64,000 nt of DNA from Nitrospirillum amazonense (GCF_007828045.1 NZ_VITN01000006.1:124001-188000), one strand, 5' to 3'. Positions 45,844 through 54,969 are shown, numbered from the stretch's first letter. Notes: generated by a model from the sequence alone, not told the origin. Numbers and translations are program-made.

Positions 45844-48555
45844 ATGTCGATTTCGCCCTACACCCTGTATCTCGACCAGTCAGCCCACCTGGACTGGGAC
45901 TGGCTTTACACCTTCGAACAGAACTTCTGGTACTACAAGTATGGGCAGGGGGTGAAAGCCATCCTGGACCAAGCCATCGCCAATGTGTCCGCCCCCACGG
46001 TCGATGACGTCACCTATTATTACACCATCTGCGAAATGGGGTATTTCAAGCGCTACATCGACGTTTCGCCGGACCAGGTCAGCGCGCTGCAGCAGGTGCT
46101 GGAGAGCGGCGACACCTTCCAGGTACTGGGCGGCGGCATCACCTCGCCGGATTGCCTGGTCTGCGCGGGGGAAGCCTTTCTGCGCAACTACCTGATGGGC
46201 CATGTGTGGCTGTCACAGGCGCTTCCCTTCATCACGCCCAAGCCGCACTGCTGGATCCCGGACGATTTCGGTCAGGATCCGGAACTGCCGGTGCTGACCC
46301 AGGCGCTGGGCTTCACCGGTATCGGTTTCTCCCGCCTGCCGGGAAGCAACAGCACCTGCCCGGTGCCCGACCCGACCCAGTCGCCCGCCGGCCAGGACTG
46401 GCCGGCCACCCATTTCGACTTCACCTGGCAGGCCTCGGACGGATCGACCGCCATCACGCATTGGATGCCCGACAGTTACGCCTTCGGCAACCAATTGGGC
46501 AGTCCCGCCCAGGCCACCCAAATCTCGCTGTTCACCAACGCCTATTTGCCGACCCAGGACAGCGACCCGGTCCAGTACGGTGCGGCGGCCACCCCTTATC
46601 TCTACATCCCCATCGACAACGATTTCAGCATGCCGCTGACGGGGCTGCAGGCGGCCGTCACCCAGTGGAACGACAACCAGGTGTTCGGCGGCGGCGCCCA
46701 GGCGACCAACACGCAGGTGACGCTGGGCACGTTCGATACCTTCATCACCCAGCTGCGGCAGAACCAGGACAGCTATCCTCTGCCGCTGTTGGCGCCCTAC
46801 AACGGCACACCGTATTGGACCGGCTATTACGCCAGCCGCATGGCGCTGAAGACGCTGCACAACCGGGCACTGCGCGCGCTGGTGGCGGCCGAGGTGTTCG
46901 GGCTGCTGACCCGGCCCAACGACACCACCTACAACAACGCCCTGCCCACCGGTTTCTGGGACGATGTGGCGGCGGCCTGGATGGCCTTCCTGCCCAGCAC
47001 GCATCATGACTATGTCTGCGGCACGGCCAACGACGCCGTCTACGCCACCGAACAGCTGCCCCTGCTGCGCGGCGTGGCGGGGACCGCCGCCGGCCTGCGC
47101 GCCACGGCCCTGAACGCCCTGGCCTCGATGATGGCGCCCAGTGACGAGACCTATCCTGTGCTGGTGGCCAATTCCCTGGGTTTCGCCCGCACGGGCCTGG
47201 TCGCCATATCCGACGTGGCCGTGCCCGGCCTGGACCAGGTCACCTTCGACGGCATGCAGGGCGCGGCCCAGATCTCCTCGGAGGGGGAGATGTTGTTCAT
47301 CGCCACGGTCGACAGCCTGGGCTATGACGCCAGCGGCAGCCTGTCCGCCGCCGTCTCCAGCGGGGCTGGGACGAAGGGCACGCCCCCCGTCAGCATCACA
47401 CCGGCCACCAGCGGCGGCGGTTACGTGCTGCAGAACGACTATCTGATCGCCACCATTTCGCCCGCCGCCAACTGGGGTGTGGAATCGCTGGTCGACCAGT
47501 CGACCAGCACTGACATTCTGTCCGGCACGGGCAACGACATCGCCTTTTACGCCGACGGCGGCGGCCTCTACCAATTCGGCAACGAATATGTGGACGGCGA
47601 CTATCCTTTCCACATCGACACCGGCGTCACGGTCGCCACCTCCGGCCCATGCCTGGGCGCCGTGATATTGGAGACGGGGCCCGTGCGGGTGCGGCTGCGC
47701 ACGGTCGTGGCCTACACGGTCAACGGCGCCACGGTGCGCTATAGCCGTGATTATGAACTGGTGGCCGGGGAACCCTTCCTGCGCATGGTCACCACGGGGC
47801 CGGCGCCCTCCCTTTATTCCGTCATGACCCGCTTCCCCCTGTCGGCGGCGGTGACCGGCCTAGTGCATGGCACACCCTATCATTGGACCAGCCAGCAGCC
47901 GCTGCAGAACGGCAAGGGCCAGCCCTTCTGGGGACCGCCCACCTTCCAGGCCACCCATAACTTCGTGCTGCCCCAGGACCAGGGCGGCGCCACCCTGGCG
48001 GCCCTCTACCATGGAGGCATTCCGGCCTGGGCCTATGACGCGGACGGCGCGCTGATCGGCTGCCTGATGCGCAACACGCCCACCAGCGGCGGCCACGGCG
48101 CGGACGGGACGGACACCGCCGTCCACACCCAGGCCTATGCGCTGCGAGTGCCCAGTGGTTTGGGCACGCCGGACAGCGGCGCGCCCTTGCAGGAGGCGCT
48201 GTCGTACAACACGCCGCTGCAGGGCGCCCTGCTGCCCAGCAAGACCGGGGTCACCAAGGGCCTGCCCAGCCGGGACAGCGTCGCCACTGTCACCACCGGC
48301 ACCGCCATCCTGACCGCCGCCAAACCCGGCAGCTTCGCCGCCAATTCGGACAGCGTCGTGCTGCGGCTCTACACACCCGCCAACCAGTCGCAGGACGTCG
48401 CCCTGGCGCTGGGTGCCGGCCTGGCGCCGTCGCAGGCGGTGGCGGTCACGGCGGCGGAGGGGCCATGGACGGGCCCCGACCAGGGGGTGATCCTCAGCGG
48501 GGGGACCGTCACCCTGACGATGACCAACGCCCTGGCCACCCTGCAGCTCACCTGA
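45844..48555 (+). CDS. Glycoside hydrolase family 38 alpha-mannosidase-like protein
   Basis: The protein has 903 residues. Catalytic-domain signatures of GH38 are intact: HLDWDW at 15-20 (zinc His15 and Asp17), WIPDDFGQDPELP at 137-149 with Asp140 in the nucleophile position, and THHDYVCGT near 386-394 matching the family HHDxxxGT zinc/substrate motif. The C-terminal half is the expected beta-rich mannosidase domain. There is no signal peptide, so the enzyme is predicted cytoplasmic, as some bacterial GH38 enzymes are. It would remove alpha-linked mannose from oligosaccharides. No transporter or other glycosidase is adjacent. Confidence 0.85.
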   Translation: MSISPYTLYLDQSAHLDWDWLYTFEQNFWYYKYGQGVKAILDQAIANVSAPTVDDVTYYYTICEMGYFKRYIDVSPDQVSALQQVLESGDTFQVLGGGITSPDCLVCAGEAFLRNYLMGHVWLSQALPFITPKPHCWIPDDFGQDPELPVLTQALGFTGIGFSRLPGSNSTCPVPDPTQSPAGQDWPATHFDFTWQASDGSTAITHWMPDSYAFGNQLGSPAQATQISLFTNAYLPTQDSDPVQYGAAATPYLYIPIDNDFSMPLTGLQAAVTQWNDNQVFGGGAQATNTQVTLGTFDTFITQLRQNQDSYPLPLLAPYNGTPYWTGYYASRMALKTLHNRALRALVAAEVFGLLTRPNDTTYNNALPTGFWDDVAAAWMAFLPSTHHDYVCGTANDAVYATEQLPLLRGVAGTAAGLRATALNALASMMAPSDETYPVLVANSLGFARTGLVAISDVAVPGLDQVTFDGMQGAAQISSEGEMLFIATVDSLGYDASGSLSAAVSSGAGTKGTPPVSITPATSGGGYVLQNDYLIATISPAANWGVESLVDQSTSTDILSGTGNDIAFYADGGGLYQFGNEYVDGDYPFHIDTGVTVATSGPCLGAVILETGPVRVRLRTVVAYTVNGATVRYSRDYELVAGEPFLRMVTTGPAPSLYSVMTRFPLSAAVTGLVHGTPYHWTSQQPLQNGKGQPFWGPPTFQATHNFVLPQDQGGATLAALYHGGIPAWAYDADGALIGCLMRNTPTSGGHGADGTDTAVHTQAYALRVPSGLGTPDSGAPLQEALSYNTPLQGALLPSKTGVTKGLPSRDSVATVTTGTAILTAAKPGSFAANSDSVVLRLYTPANQSQDVALALGAGLAPSQAVAVTAAEGPWTGPDQGVILSGGTVTLTMTNALATLQLT

Positions 48556-48582
48556 GGCCGCCGGTTCCCCGGGTGGGACACC

Positions 48583-50016
48583 TCACCCCACCGGCAGCAG
48601 CAGCTGGGCCTTCAGGCCCGGGCCGTTGTCGCTCAGCACCAGGGTGCCGCCGTGGCGCTGGGCCACCGCGTCCACCAGGCTGAGGCCCAGGCCGCTGCCG
48701 GGGCGGGCTTGGTCGCGGTCCAGGCGGAAGAAGCGCTCGCGCACCCGCTCGCGGTCCTCCGCCGGGATGCCGGGGCCGTTGTCGGCCACGGTCACCTTCA
48801 CGCGGAATGGGCCATCGGCGGTGACGGTCAGGCTGACATGGCCACCCTCGGGCGTATATTTCAGGGCGTTGTCCAGCAGGTTGGCCAGCGCCTGGCCCAG
48901 CAGCTGGCGGTTGCCCTGGACCGTGGCGGCCGGGCCGGTCGCCTCCACGGCCATGGTGAAGGTGATGCCCTGGTCCTCCGCCACCGCGTCGTACAGCTCG
49001 CCGGTGCTGAGCGCCAGGGTGTCCAGCGGCACGGGGGCGATGGGCAGGTTGCCGCCCGACTCCACCTCGGCGATGGCCAGCAGGGCGCGGAAGGTGGCCA
49101 GCAGATGGTCCACCTCCTCGATCGCGGCCTCCAGCACCTCGCGCGGGTTCTCCACCGTGTCGTGCATCAGGGCCAGTTCCAGGCGCGTGCGCAGGCGGGT
49201 GAGGGGGGTGCGCAGGTCGTGGGCGATGCCTTGGCTGACATGGCGGATGCCGGCCACCAGCGCTTCGATGCGGTCCAGCATGGCGTTCAGGGTGTGGGCC
49301 AACTGGTCGAACTCGTCGCCGCTGCCCGTCAGGGGCACGCGGCTGACCAGCATACCCTCGCGGATGGCCTCCGCCGTGCGGGTCACGCCGTCCAGGCGGC
49401 GCAGCCAGACGCGGCTCATGGCCAGGCCGCCCATCAGGCCCAGCACCAGGGCCAGGCCCATGCTCCAGCCGATGACGCGCTCCAGCCGCTCGCGCAGCAC
49501 CCGCACCTCGCCCAGGTCGCGGCCCACCAGCACGCGATAGCCGCCAGGCAGGACCGCGATCAGGGCGCGCACGTCGCCGGGCCGCACCTGGCCGGTGCTG
49601 GGATCCTTCACCGGCAGGTTGGCCCATCCGGCCTCATCCACGCCCTTGGGCCAGAACTGGTTGCCGGCCAGGGTGGCGCCCGAGCCCGCCGACAGGATGT
49701 AGATGGAGGAGGCGTTGCCCATGCCGCGTTCGTTCACCGCCTCCGCCAGGCTGGCCATGCCGCCGGTGCGGTAGCGGTCGGCCAGGGCCTGCATGTCCTC
49801 GCGGATGCCGGTGTCGGCCTGGCCCGCCAGGAAGCCCGCCGTTGACCAATAGATCAGCCACAGCACCAGCAGGACGGAGCCGATGAACAGCCCGAGATAA
49901 ATCAGGGCGAAGCGGAAGGTGGTGGTGCGCAGCAGCCGGCCCAGATGGCGGTGCCGGTCGGACGGCAGGTCGCCGCCCGCCGCCTTTGACGCCGGGCGTT
50001 TCAGGGACGTAAGCAA
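48583..50016 (-). CDS. Two-component sensor histidine kinase
   Basis: The protein has 477 residues. TM1 lies at about 35-57, a periplasmic sensor domain at about 60-180, TM2 at about 182-203, then HAMP (RLDGVTRTAEAIREG). H-box GIAHDLRTPLTRLRTR has the phospho-acceptor His266. The ATPase part has NLLDNALKYTPEGG, DNGPGIP and GSGLGLSLVDAV. The start is taken as TTG 50016, overlapping the response-regulator stop by 16 bp; the frame is open further upstream but only as the regulator's shadow. Paired with the OmpR-type regulator and downstream of degP, it is probably an envelope-stress sensor; this is inference. Confidence 0.9.
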   Translation of the reverse strand: MLTSLKRPASKAAGGDLPSDRHRHLGRLLRTTTFRFALIYLGLFIGSVLLVLWLIYWSTAGFLAGQADTGIREDMQALADRYRTGGMASLAEAVNERGMGNASSIYILSAGSGATLAGNQFWPKGVDEAGWANLPVKDPSTGQVRPGDVRALIAVLPGGYRVLVGRDLGEVRVLRERLERVIGWSMGLALVLGLMGGLAMSRVWLRRLDGVTRTAEAIREGMLVSRVPLTGSGDEFDQLAHTLNAMLDRIEALVAGIRHVSQGIAHDLRTPLTRLRTRLELALMHDTVENPREVLEAAIEEVDHLLATFRALLAIAEVESGGNLPIAPVPLDTLALSTGELYDAVAEDQGITFTMAVEATGPAATVQGNRQLLGQALANLLDNALKYTPEGGHVSLTVTADGPFRVKVTVADNGPGIPAEDRERVRERFFRLDRDQARPGSGLGLSLVDAVAQRHGGTLVLSDNGPGLKAQLLLPVG

Positions 50017-50675
50017 TACCCGGCCCCCCGCACGGTCTGGATCAGGGGCTGGTCGAAGCCCTTGTCCACCTTCTGGCGCAGGCGCGCGATGTGCACGTCG
50101 ATGACGTTGGTCTGCGGGTCGAAGTGATAGTCCCACACCTGCTCCAGCAGCATGGTGCGCGTCACCACGCTGCCGGCGTTGCGCATCAGGCATTCCAGCA
50201 GCTGGAACTCGCGCGGCAGCAGGTCGATGACCTTGCCGTCCCGCTTCACCGTGCGGGCCAGCAAATCCATCTCCAGGTCGCTGACCACCAGCTTGGTGGC
50301 CTGGGCTTGCGGTGCCGCCCGGCGGCGGCCCAGGCTTTCCAGCCGGGCCAGCAGCTCGGAAAAGGCGTAGGGCTTGGTCAGGTAGTCGTCACCCCCCGCG
50401 CGCAGGCCGGTCACCCGGTCCTCCACGCTGCCAAGGGCGCTCAGCACCAGCACGGGCGTGTCGTTGCCGGCGGCGCGCAGCAGGCTGACCAGGGACAGCC
50501 CGTCGCGGCCGGGCAGCATGCGGTCCACCACCAGGGCGTCGTAATGTTCCGCCCCCGCCAGGTACAGCCCCTGCGTGCCATCGGGCGCATGGTCCACGGC
50601 GTGCCCCGCCTCCTTCAGGCCTTTCAGCATGTACGCGGCGGCCTGGGCGTCGTCCTCGATGACTAGGATCTTCAT
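50001..50675 (-). CDS. OmpR/PhoB-family response regulator
   Basis: The protein has 224 residues. The receiver domain (1-115) has acidic pocket EDD at 7-9, phospho-acceptor Asp51 in VVDRMLPGRDG and Lys in DDYLTKPYAF. A winged-helix DNA-binding domain (about 128-222) contains LLPREFQLLECLMRN and NVIDVHIARLRQKVD. It lies upstream of and overlaps the kinase gene, and follows degP by 108 bp. Close to CpxR/CusR-type regulators in layout. The target is probably the upstream degP, but no binding site was identified. Confidence 0.94.
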   Translation of the reverse strand: MKILVIEDDAQAAAYMLKGLKEAGHAVDHAPDGTQGLYLAGAEHYDALVVDRMLPGRDGLSLVSLLRAAGNDTPVLVLSALGSVEDRVTGLRAGGDDYLTKPYAFSELLARLESLGRRRAAPQAQATKLVVSDLEMDLLARTVKRDGKVIDLLPREFQLLECLMRNAGSVVTRTMLLEQVWDYHFDPQTNVIDVHIARLRQKVDKGFDQPLIQTVRGAGYCLRP

Positions 50676-50783
50676 TGGGCGGGAACCTGGGTTGGAGAGG
50701 CGCTAGACAAAGGGCCGGGCGGTGGTGTTCCGCCCGGCCCCGTCAGGTCTTCATGGATCGGGACTTGGCATCCCGGAGAGGCA

Positions 50784-52277
50784 TCAGCCCTTGGGGGTGA
50801 CGGGCAGGGGCAGGAACATCTGCTGGTCGCCGCGGCGGACCAGCAGCAGGACGGACTTGCGGCCGTCCTTCTTGGCCTTTTCCACCTGGCTGTTCACGTC
50901 CGCCGGCGCCTTCACGCTCTCGTTGTTCACGCTGGCGATGATGTCGCCGGGACGCAGGCCCAGCTCGTCCTTGCCGGGATCGACGATGACGACGCCCTGG
51001 GCGTCGCCGTCCAGGCCCATGCGCTCCCGCGTGCGGTCGTCCAGCTTGCCCAGCTTCAGGCCGGCCACGGAGGCGTTGTCACCCTTGCCGTCCGGCGAGG
51101 TGGAGCCGCCGGGGCCGTTGTCCTTGTCGCCGCTGGGCGCCTCGCCCAGCTTCACGGAGACGGTGACGGCCTTGCCGCCGCGCAGCACGCCCAGGTCCAC
51201 GGTCTTGCCCGGGTCGATGCCGGCCACGTTGCGGGCCAGGTCGCGCTGGTTGTCGATGGACTTGCCGTTGATGCTCTGCACCACGTCGCCCTGCTTCAGG
51301 CCGCCCTTCTCCGCCGGGCTCTTGGGCGAGACGGCGTTGATGATGGCGCCCTTAGGCTCCTTCAGGCCCAGGCTGTCGGCGATCTCCGGCGTCACGGCCT
51401 GCAGGGTCACGCCCAGGTAGCCGCGCTGCACATGGCCGGTGGCCTTCAGCTTCTCGATCACCGGCTTGGCCACGTTGGACGGAATGGCGAAGCCGATGCC
51501 GACCGAGCCGCCGGTGGGCGAGAAGATGGCGGTGTTGATGCCGATGACCTCGCCATTGGCGTTGAAGGTCGGGCCGCCGGAATTGCCCTTGTTGATCGAG
51601 GCGTCGATCTGCAGGAAGTCATTCAGGTTGGCGGCGTCGATGTCACGGCCGCGGGCCGAGACGATGCCGGCGGTGACGGTGCCGCCCAGGCCGAAGGGGT
51701 TGCCCACGGCGATCACCCAGTCACCCGGGCGCATCTTGTCGCTGTCGCCGAAGGCCAGGGCCTGCAGCGGCTTCTTGGGCTCGACCTTCAGCAGAGCCAG
51801 GTCCGACCGCTCGTCCTGGCCCACGATCTTGGCCGGTACGTCGTCGGTCTGGTCCTGGAAGTGCACCTTTACCTCGTCCGCGCCCTCGATGACGTGGCGG
51901 TTGGTGACGATGTAGCCGCTGGGGTCGATGACGAAGCCCGAGCCCAGGGCCGATTCGATGCGGGGGCGGCCGTTGCCGCCGCGGCCGCCGGGCAGCGCCT
52001 CGTCCGGCAGGCCGAAGTGGCGCATCATCTCCTGCAGTTCCTGCGGCACCTGCGGCGTCGTCACCTTGTGCGCGGCGGTGATGGTCACCACCGCCGGCGT
52101 CACCTTCTCCACCAGGTCGGCGAAGCTGGGCAGGGAGGCCGGGCTGGCGGCGTGGGCGGTAATGGCGGCCGGCGGCGCCACCAGGGCGGTGCCGGTCATC
52201 AGGCCGATGGCCAGCGCGGTGACGGCCAGACGGGGAAAGCGCTTCTTGGCGGTGCGAACGGTGGGCAGGGAGGTCAT
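50784..52277 (-). CDS. degP: DegP/HtrA-family periplasmic serine protease (Do family)
   Basis: The protein has 497 residues. The signal sequence spans about 1-43 (core ALAIGLMTGTALV, cleavage near AHA). The trypsin-like domain carries His128 (TNRHVIEG), Asp159 (SDLALLK) and Ser233 (GNSGGP), so the triad is intact. Two PDZ domains follow (about 275-370 and 405-497), linked by a Gly/Ser/Asp-rich stretch near 385-405. It degrades or refolds damaged periplasmic proteins. The gene is followed by a two-component system and preceded by a DUF2076 gene in the same direction. Confidence 0.94.
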   Translation of the reverse strand: MTSLPTVRTAKKRFPRLAVTALAIGLMTGTALVAPPAAITAHAASPASLPSFADLVEKVTPAVVTITAAHKVTTPQVPQELQEMMRHFGLPDEALPGGRGGNGRPRIESALGSGFVIDPSGYIVTNRHVIEGADEVKVHFQDQTDDVPAKIVGQDERSDLALLKVEPKKPLQALAFGDSDKMRPGDWVIAVGNPFGLGGTVTAGIVSARGRDIDAANLNDFLQIDASINKGNSGGPTFNANGEVIGINTAIFSPTGGSVGIGFAIPSNVAKPVIEKLKATGHVQRGYLGVTLQAVTPEIADSLGLKEPKGAIINAVSPKSPAEKGGLKQGDVVQSINGKSIDNQRDLARNVAGIDPGKTVDLGVLRGGKAVTVSVKLGEAPSGDKDNGPGGSTSPDGKGDNASVAGLKLGKLDDRTRERMGLDGDAQGVVIVDPGKDELGLRPGDIIASVNNESVKAPADVNSQVEKAKKDGRKSVLLLVRRGDQQMFLPLPVTPKG

Positions 52278-52403
52278 GGTCTCAAGCTCGCTTTCACGAA
52301 GATATTTCTTGGTCTTTTGGCGTCCGGAACCCGCCCGGGCGGGCCGGGTCCCGTGGGATCAGGTCAGGGAATTGCGGCCGGATTGCGGATCGGCCGGCAA
52401 GGC

Positions 52404-53198
52404 TCAGGTATCGATGGAGCCATCGTCGAAACCGCCGTCGTCGGCGCTGTCGTAGCTGGCGTCCTGGTACCCGCTGTTGTCGTCGCGGTAGTTGGCATCC
52501 TGGCGGCCGGAGTCGTAGCGGTCGCCATTTTCGTTCACGCCATTTTCGTTCACGATGGTCTCGTTGACGGTGGTGTTGTTGATCACCGTTTCCTCCACCC
52601 GGTCGCCACCGTAGCCGGCACCCCAGGGGGAACCGCCTCCGAAGCCGCCGCCCCCGAGGCCGCCATGGCCGCCCCGGAACAGGGATTCCACCGCGTCGGC
52701 CGCCAGCACGCCGCCGGCGACGCCGGCCATGGTCTCGAACATGCCGCGCATGAAGCTGCGGGGCTGGGCGTAGGCGGGCGGCGCGCCGTAGGTGGGCTGG
52801 CCGTATGCCGGCTGCGGCGCGGCGTAGGCCTGGCCGTAGGGCGGCTGGGGCTGCTGCTGCGCCGGATAGGAGGACTGGCCCCAGGGGCCGGACGCCTGAC
52901 TGGCGGGCTGCCCCGAGGGTTGGTTGAACGACTGGCCGCTGGACTGGCCGGTGAAGGGCGGGGGCCCGCCCTGCGGCCGGCTGGCGGCGTTCTGCTGCAG
53001 GTCGGCCAGGCGGCGTTGCGCGTCCACCAGCGCCTCCTGCTGGGCCAGCAGGGCCTGGGCCATGATGTAGGGCAGGGCGGGCTGGCGCGACAGCGCCTCA
53101 CCCACCAGGCGGTCCGATTCAGGGTCGCGGGGCATGCCGTCCAGTCGGGACACACGCGCCAGCAGGGCTGTCAAATCTTCGCGGTCCTTCGGGGTCAT
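52404..53198 (-). CDS. DUF2076 family protein
   Basis: The protein has 264 residues. The N-terminal helical part (1-70, TPKDREDLTALLARVSRLDG...LLAQQEALVDAQRRLADLQ) is the DUF2076 signature. A low-complexity middle is rich in Pro, Gln, Ser, Ala and Tyr (about 71-150). A Gly-rich stretch follows, and a C-terminal tail is rich in Asn, Asp, Gly and acidic residues. No signal peptide is seen. GAGGAA precedes ATG 53198. The function is unknown; members are often reported near envelope proteases. Both tails look disordered. Confidence 0.85.
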   Translation of the reverse strand: MTPKDREDLTALLARVSRLDGMPRDPESDRLVGEALSRQPALPYIMAQALLAQQEALVDAQRRLADLQQNAASRPQGGPPPFTGQSSGQSFNQPSGQPASQASGPWGQSSYPAQQQPQPPYGQAYAAPQPAYGQPTYGAPPAYAQPRSFMRGMFETMAGVAGGVLAADAVESLFRGGHGGLGGGGFGGGSPWGAGYGGDRVEETVINNTTVNETIVNENGVNENGDRYDSGRQDANYRDDNSGYQDASYDSADDGGFDDGSIDT

Positions 53199-53423
53199 GA
53201 TGGTTCCTCGACTGCTTTCCTTTGTTACCGTCTTAACACGGCGGCCCAACTAACATGGGGCGATCATCGCCCGCCGCAACGAGGATGATCATGGTCGGGA
53301 CAGACTTTCCAGCCCGTGGCAGCAGGATTAAGTTTTTTTCATGAGGCGGCGGGCCTAAAGCGATAGGGGCGCCCCGTCCTTTTGACTTGTCGAGGGTGTC
53401 TTCTTGGGGCATGCCGTCTGCCC

Positions 53424-54188
53424 ATGGCCATCATGCTCCCCCTGGCGCCGCCCGCCTATACGCCTGACGAGATGCGCGCCCGCGTCCTATACCAGGACGC
53501 CGACGTCCTGGTCGTGGACAAGCCCTACGGCCTGCCGGTGCATTACGGCACCAAGTCCACCGACCATCTGGAACGCTACCTGCCCTGGCTGGTGGCCGAG
53601 GGGGCGCCGGCGCCGCGCTTGGCCCACCGCCTGGACAAGGACACCACCGGCTGCCTGGTGCTGGGCCTGAACGAGACGGCCTCCACCCGCCTGGGAAAGC
53701 TGTTCCTGGCGGGCCGCGTGGGCAAGCGCTACTGGGCGGTGGTCAAGGGCCGGCCGGAGACGGCGGAGGGCCGCATCGAGCTGCCGCTGATCAAGCGTCC
53801 GGTGCCGGGATGCTCCCGCATGATGGTGGATCATGAGGAGGGCAAGCATGCCCTGACCGAATGGCGGCTCATGGCCACCGGCACCGATTCGGACGGGCGG
53901 GTCCTGTCCTGGCTGGAGCTGACGCCGCGCACCGGGCGCATGCACCAGCTGCGGGTGCATTGCGAGGTCATGGGCTGGCCCATGCTGGGCGATCCCATCT
54001 ATGGGCGTGACTGGCGGGTGGAAGGCGGTCGCGACCCGGCACCGGCCATCCCGCTGCACCTGCACGCCCGCTGGGTGGCCTTGCCGTGGTGGGCCCCGTC
54101 TGAGCCGCCGCTGGAGGCCACGGCGCCGTTGTCCCCGCACCTGGCGGCAACCTTCCAGCGCGTCGGATTCTCCGTCGGGAACAACTGA
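53424..54188 (+). CDS. RluA-family 23S rRNA/tRNA pseudouridine synthase
   Basis: The protein has 254 residues. It isomerises uridine to pseudouridine in rRNA or tRNA. The catalytic motif AHRLDKDTTGCLVLG lies near 66-80 with Asp70 as nucleophile. KPYGLPVHYG near 35 and ELTPRTGRMHQLRVHCE near 173-189 are the other RluA blocks. No N-terminal S4 domain is present, so it is the short RluA/TruC-like form. ATG 53424 is used; a TTG at 53382 would add 14 residues. It is stand-alone and followed by the structured non-coding region. Confidence 0.9.
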   Translation: MAIMLPLAPPAYTPDEMRARVLYQDADVLVVDKPYGLPVHYGTKSTDHLERYLPWLVAEGAPAPRLAHRLDKDTTGCLVLGLNETASTRLGKLFLAGRVGKRYWAVVKGRPETAEGRIELPLIKRPVPGCSRMMVDHEEGKHALTEWRLMATGTDSDGRVLSWLELTPRTGRMHQLRVHCEVMGWPMLGDPIYGRDWRVEGGRDPAPAIPLHLHARWVALPWWAPSEPPLEATAPLSPHLAATFQRVGFSVGNN

Positions 54189-54257
54189 CCGAATGCCACG
54201 ACGGGTTGGCGCGGGGGGCGGCGTATAAGCACTGTCGCCGGCGTCGCCCGGCGGCCA

Positions 54258-54293
54258 AATAGAGAAAAGGTCGGTGGCATGGCACCACCGACC
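54258..54293 (-). terminator. Rho-independent terminator on the minus strand
   Basis: A perfect 9-bp stem (54269-54277 pairing 54285-54293, GGTCGGTGG with CCACCGACC) with a 7-base loop is followed on the minus strand by TTTTCTCT. On the + strand it is followed by CGAGG, so it acts only for leftward transcription. The nearest minus-strand gene upstream is more than 7 kb away, so it marks an otherwise unannotated transcript. Confidence 0.8.
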
Positions 54294-54650
54294 CGAGGTT
54301 TGGAAGGAATTCAAGACAGGACGGCAGCAGGCCGCCTTGGCTTGAGGTAGATCCACTACGCGACCGGACAGGCCAGGACGCCGGCCCGATCTCCGCAGGT
54401 ACGGGGAACGTCCGCCGGGCAGGGTGGTCTAGAACCCCAGCCCGGGTACTTGCCGGCGCCGTTCCCGCCCTCTCGGTTGGGGCAGAAGGGACGGGAAGTC
54501 GCTCGCGGTCTAGAACGAGCGGGCGCCGGTGCCACCAGCCAAGGAGACGGCGCCGCGGGCGGGGGGTTGGGGCTCCCGTCCGGGGCTGTCGCCGTCTCCA
54601 TCGGCTGGCGACAAGGGGATAGTGCCACGCCAAGCTGACCGCATCCTGAC
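54294..54650 (-). ncRNA. Candidate structured non-coding RNA, about 350-390 nt
   Basis: The stretch contains several strong helices. A 10-bp perfect stem lies at 54543-54552/54590-54599 and is extended by CCAGCC/GGCTGG at 54535-54540/54603-54608. TTCCCG/CGGGAA is at 54462-54467/54492-54497, and CGCTCG/CGAGCG at 54500-54505/54516-54521. A two-part helix is at 54395-54402/54446-54453 with CCGGGC/GCCCGG inside it. The 10-mer GGTCTAGAAC occurs twice, in two hairpin loops. The minus-strand terminator at 54258 sets direction. A weak promoter (TGTGAC, 16 bp, TATGCC) reads leftward near 54690-54663. It does not match my recall of RNase P RNA, tmRNA, SRP RNA or 6S RNA. Identity is unknown. Confidence 0.45.
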
Positions 54651-54969
54651 AAGGATGCCGGGCATAACGATTTCCAGGCGGCGTCACATTTTTGCCCTTC
54701 GGTCGTGCCATAAGCCGCTATAAGCCATCGCCGTGCCCCGCCGGCACCCTGCCGTTCCCGCCGATTCCGACTCCGCCGCCTTCGAGGGGCGCCCTGCTTG
54801 ACTGTAGACGGGGCGTTAACCTTCCTGGGATAGGGTTGTCGCCGCGGGGGAACGCCCTGGGCGCCCGCGGCGTGGCTATTTGGGGTGCCGTTTGGCGCCG
54901 TTTGCGTCCGGAACCCTTCCGCATCGCCGCGGATGATGCGATAGAGTTTCGTGAGGCGGACGCCGCTGC

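Larger units (their letters stand above)
54189..54969. other. 780-bp intergenic region holding a structured element
   Basis: There is no credible protein-coding frame. The left part (54258-54650) folds into strong nested hairpins and ends in a minus-strand terminator; see the ncRNA entry. The right part (54650-54969) holds the region upstream of the glycosyltransferase gene, with T-rich CATTTTTGCCC near 54687 and GGGATAGGGTTGTC near 54829. No further feature is recognised there. Confidence 0.5.

Noticed and set aside
52621-52980. Repetitive Gly/Pro/Gln-rich coding DNA suspected as a tandem repeat or frameshift
   Set aside because: It lies in frame within the DUF2076 gene; low-complexity middle regions are common in this family and no exact repeat unit was found.
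54600-54650. RNase P RNA-like string (GGGGATAGTGCCAC...ACCGC, + strand)
   Set aside because: It resembles the conserved GGGAAAGTGCCAC segment, but the GAGGAAAGTCC core expected about 60-80 nt upstream and the AGA..AATGACTG core are absent. The terminator also supports the opposite strand.
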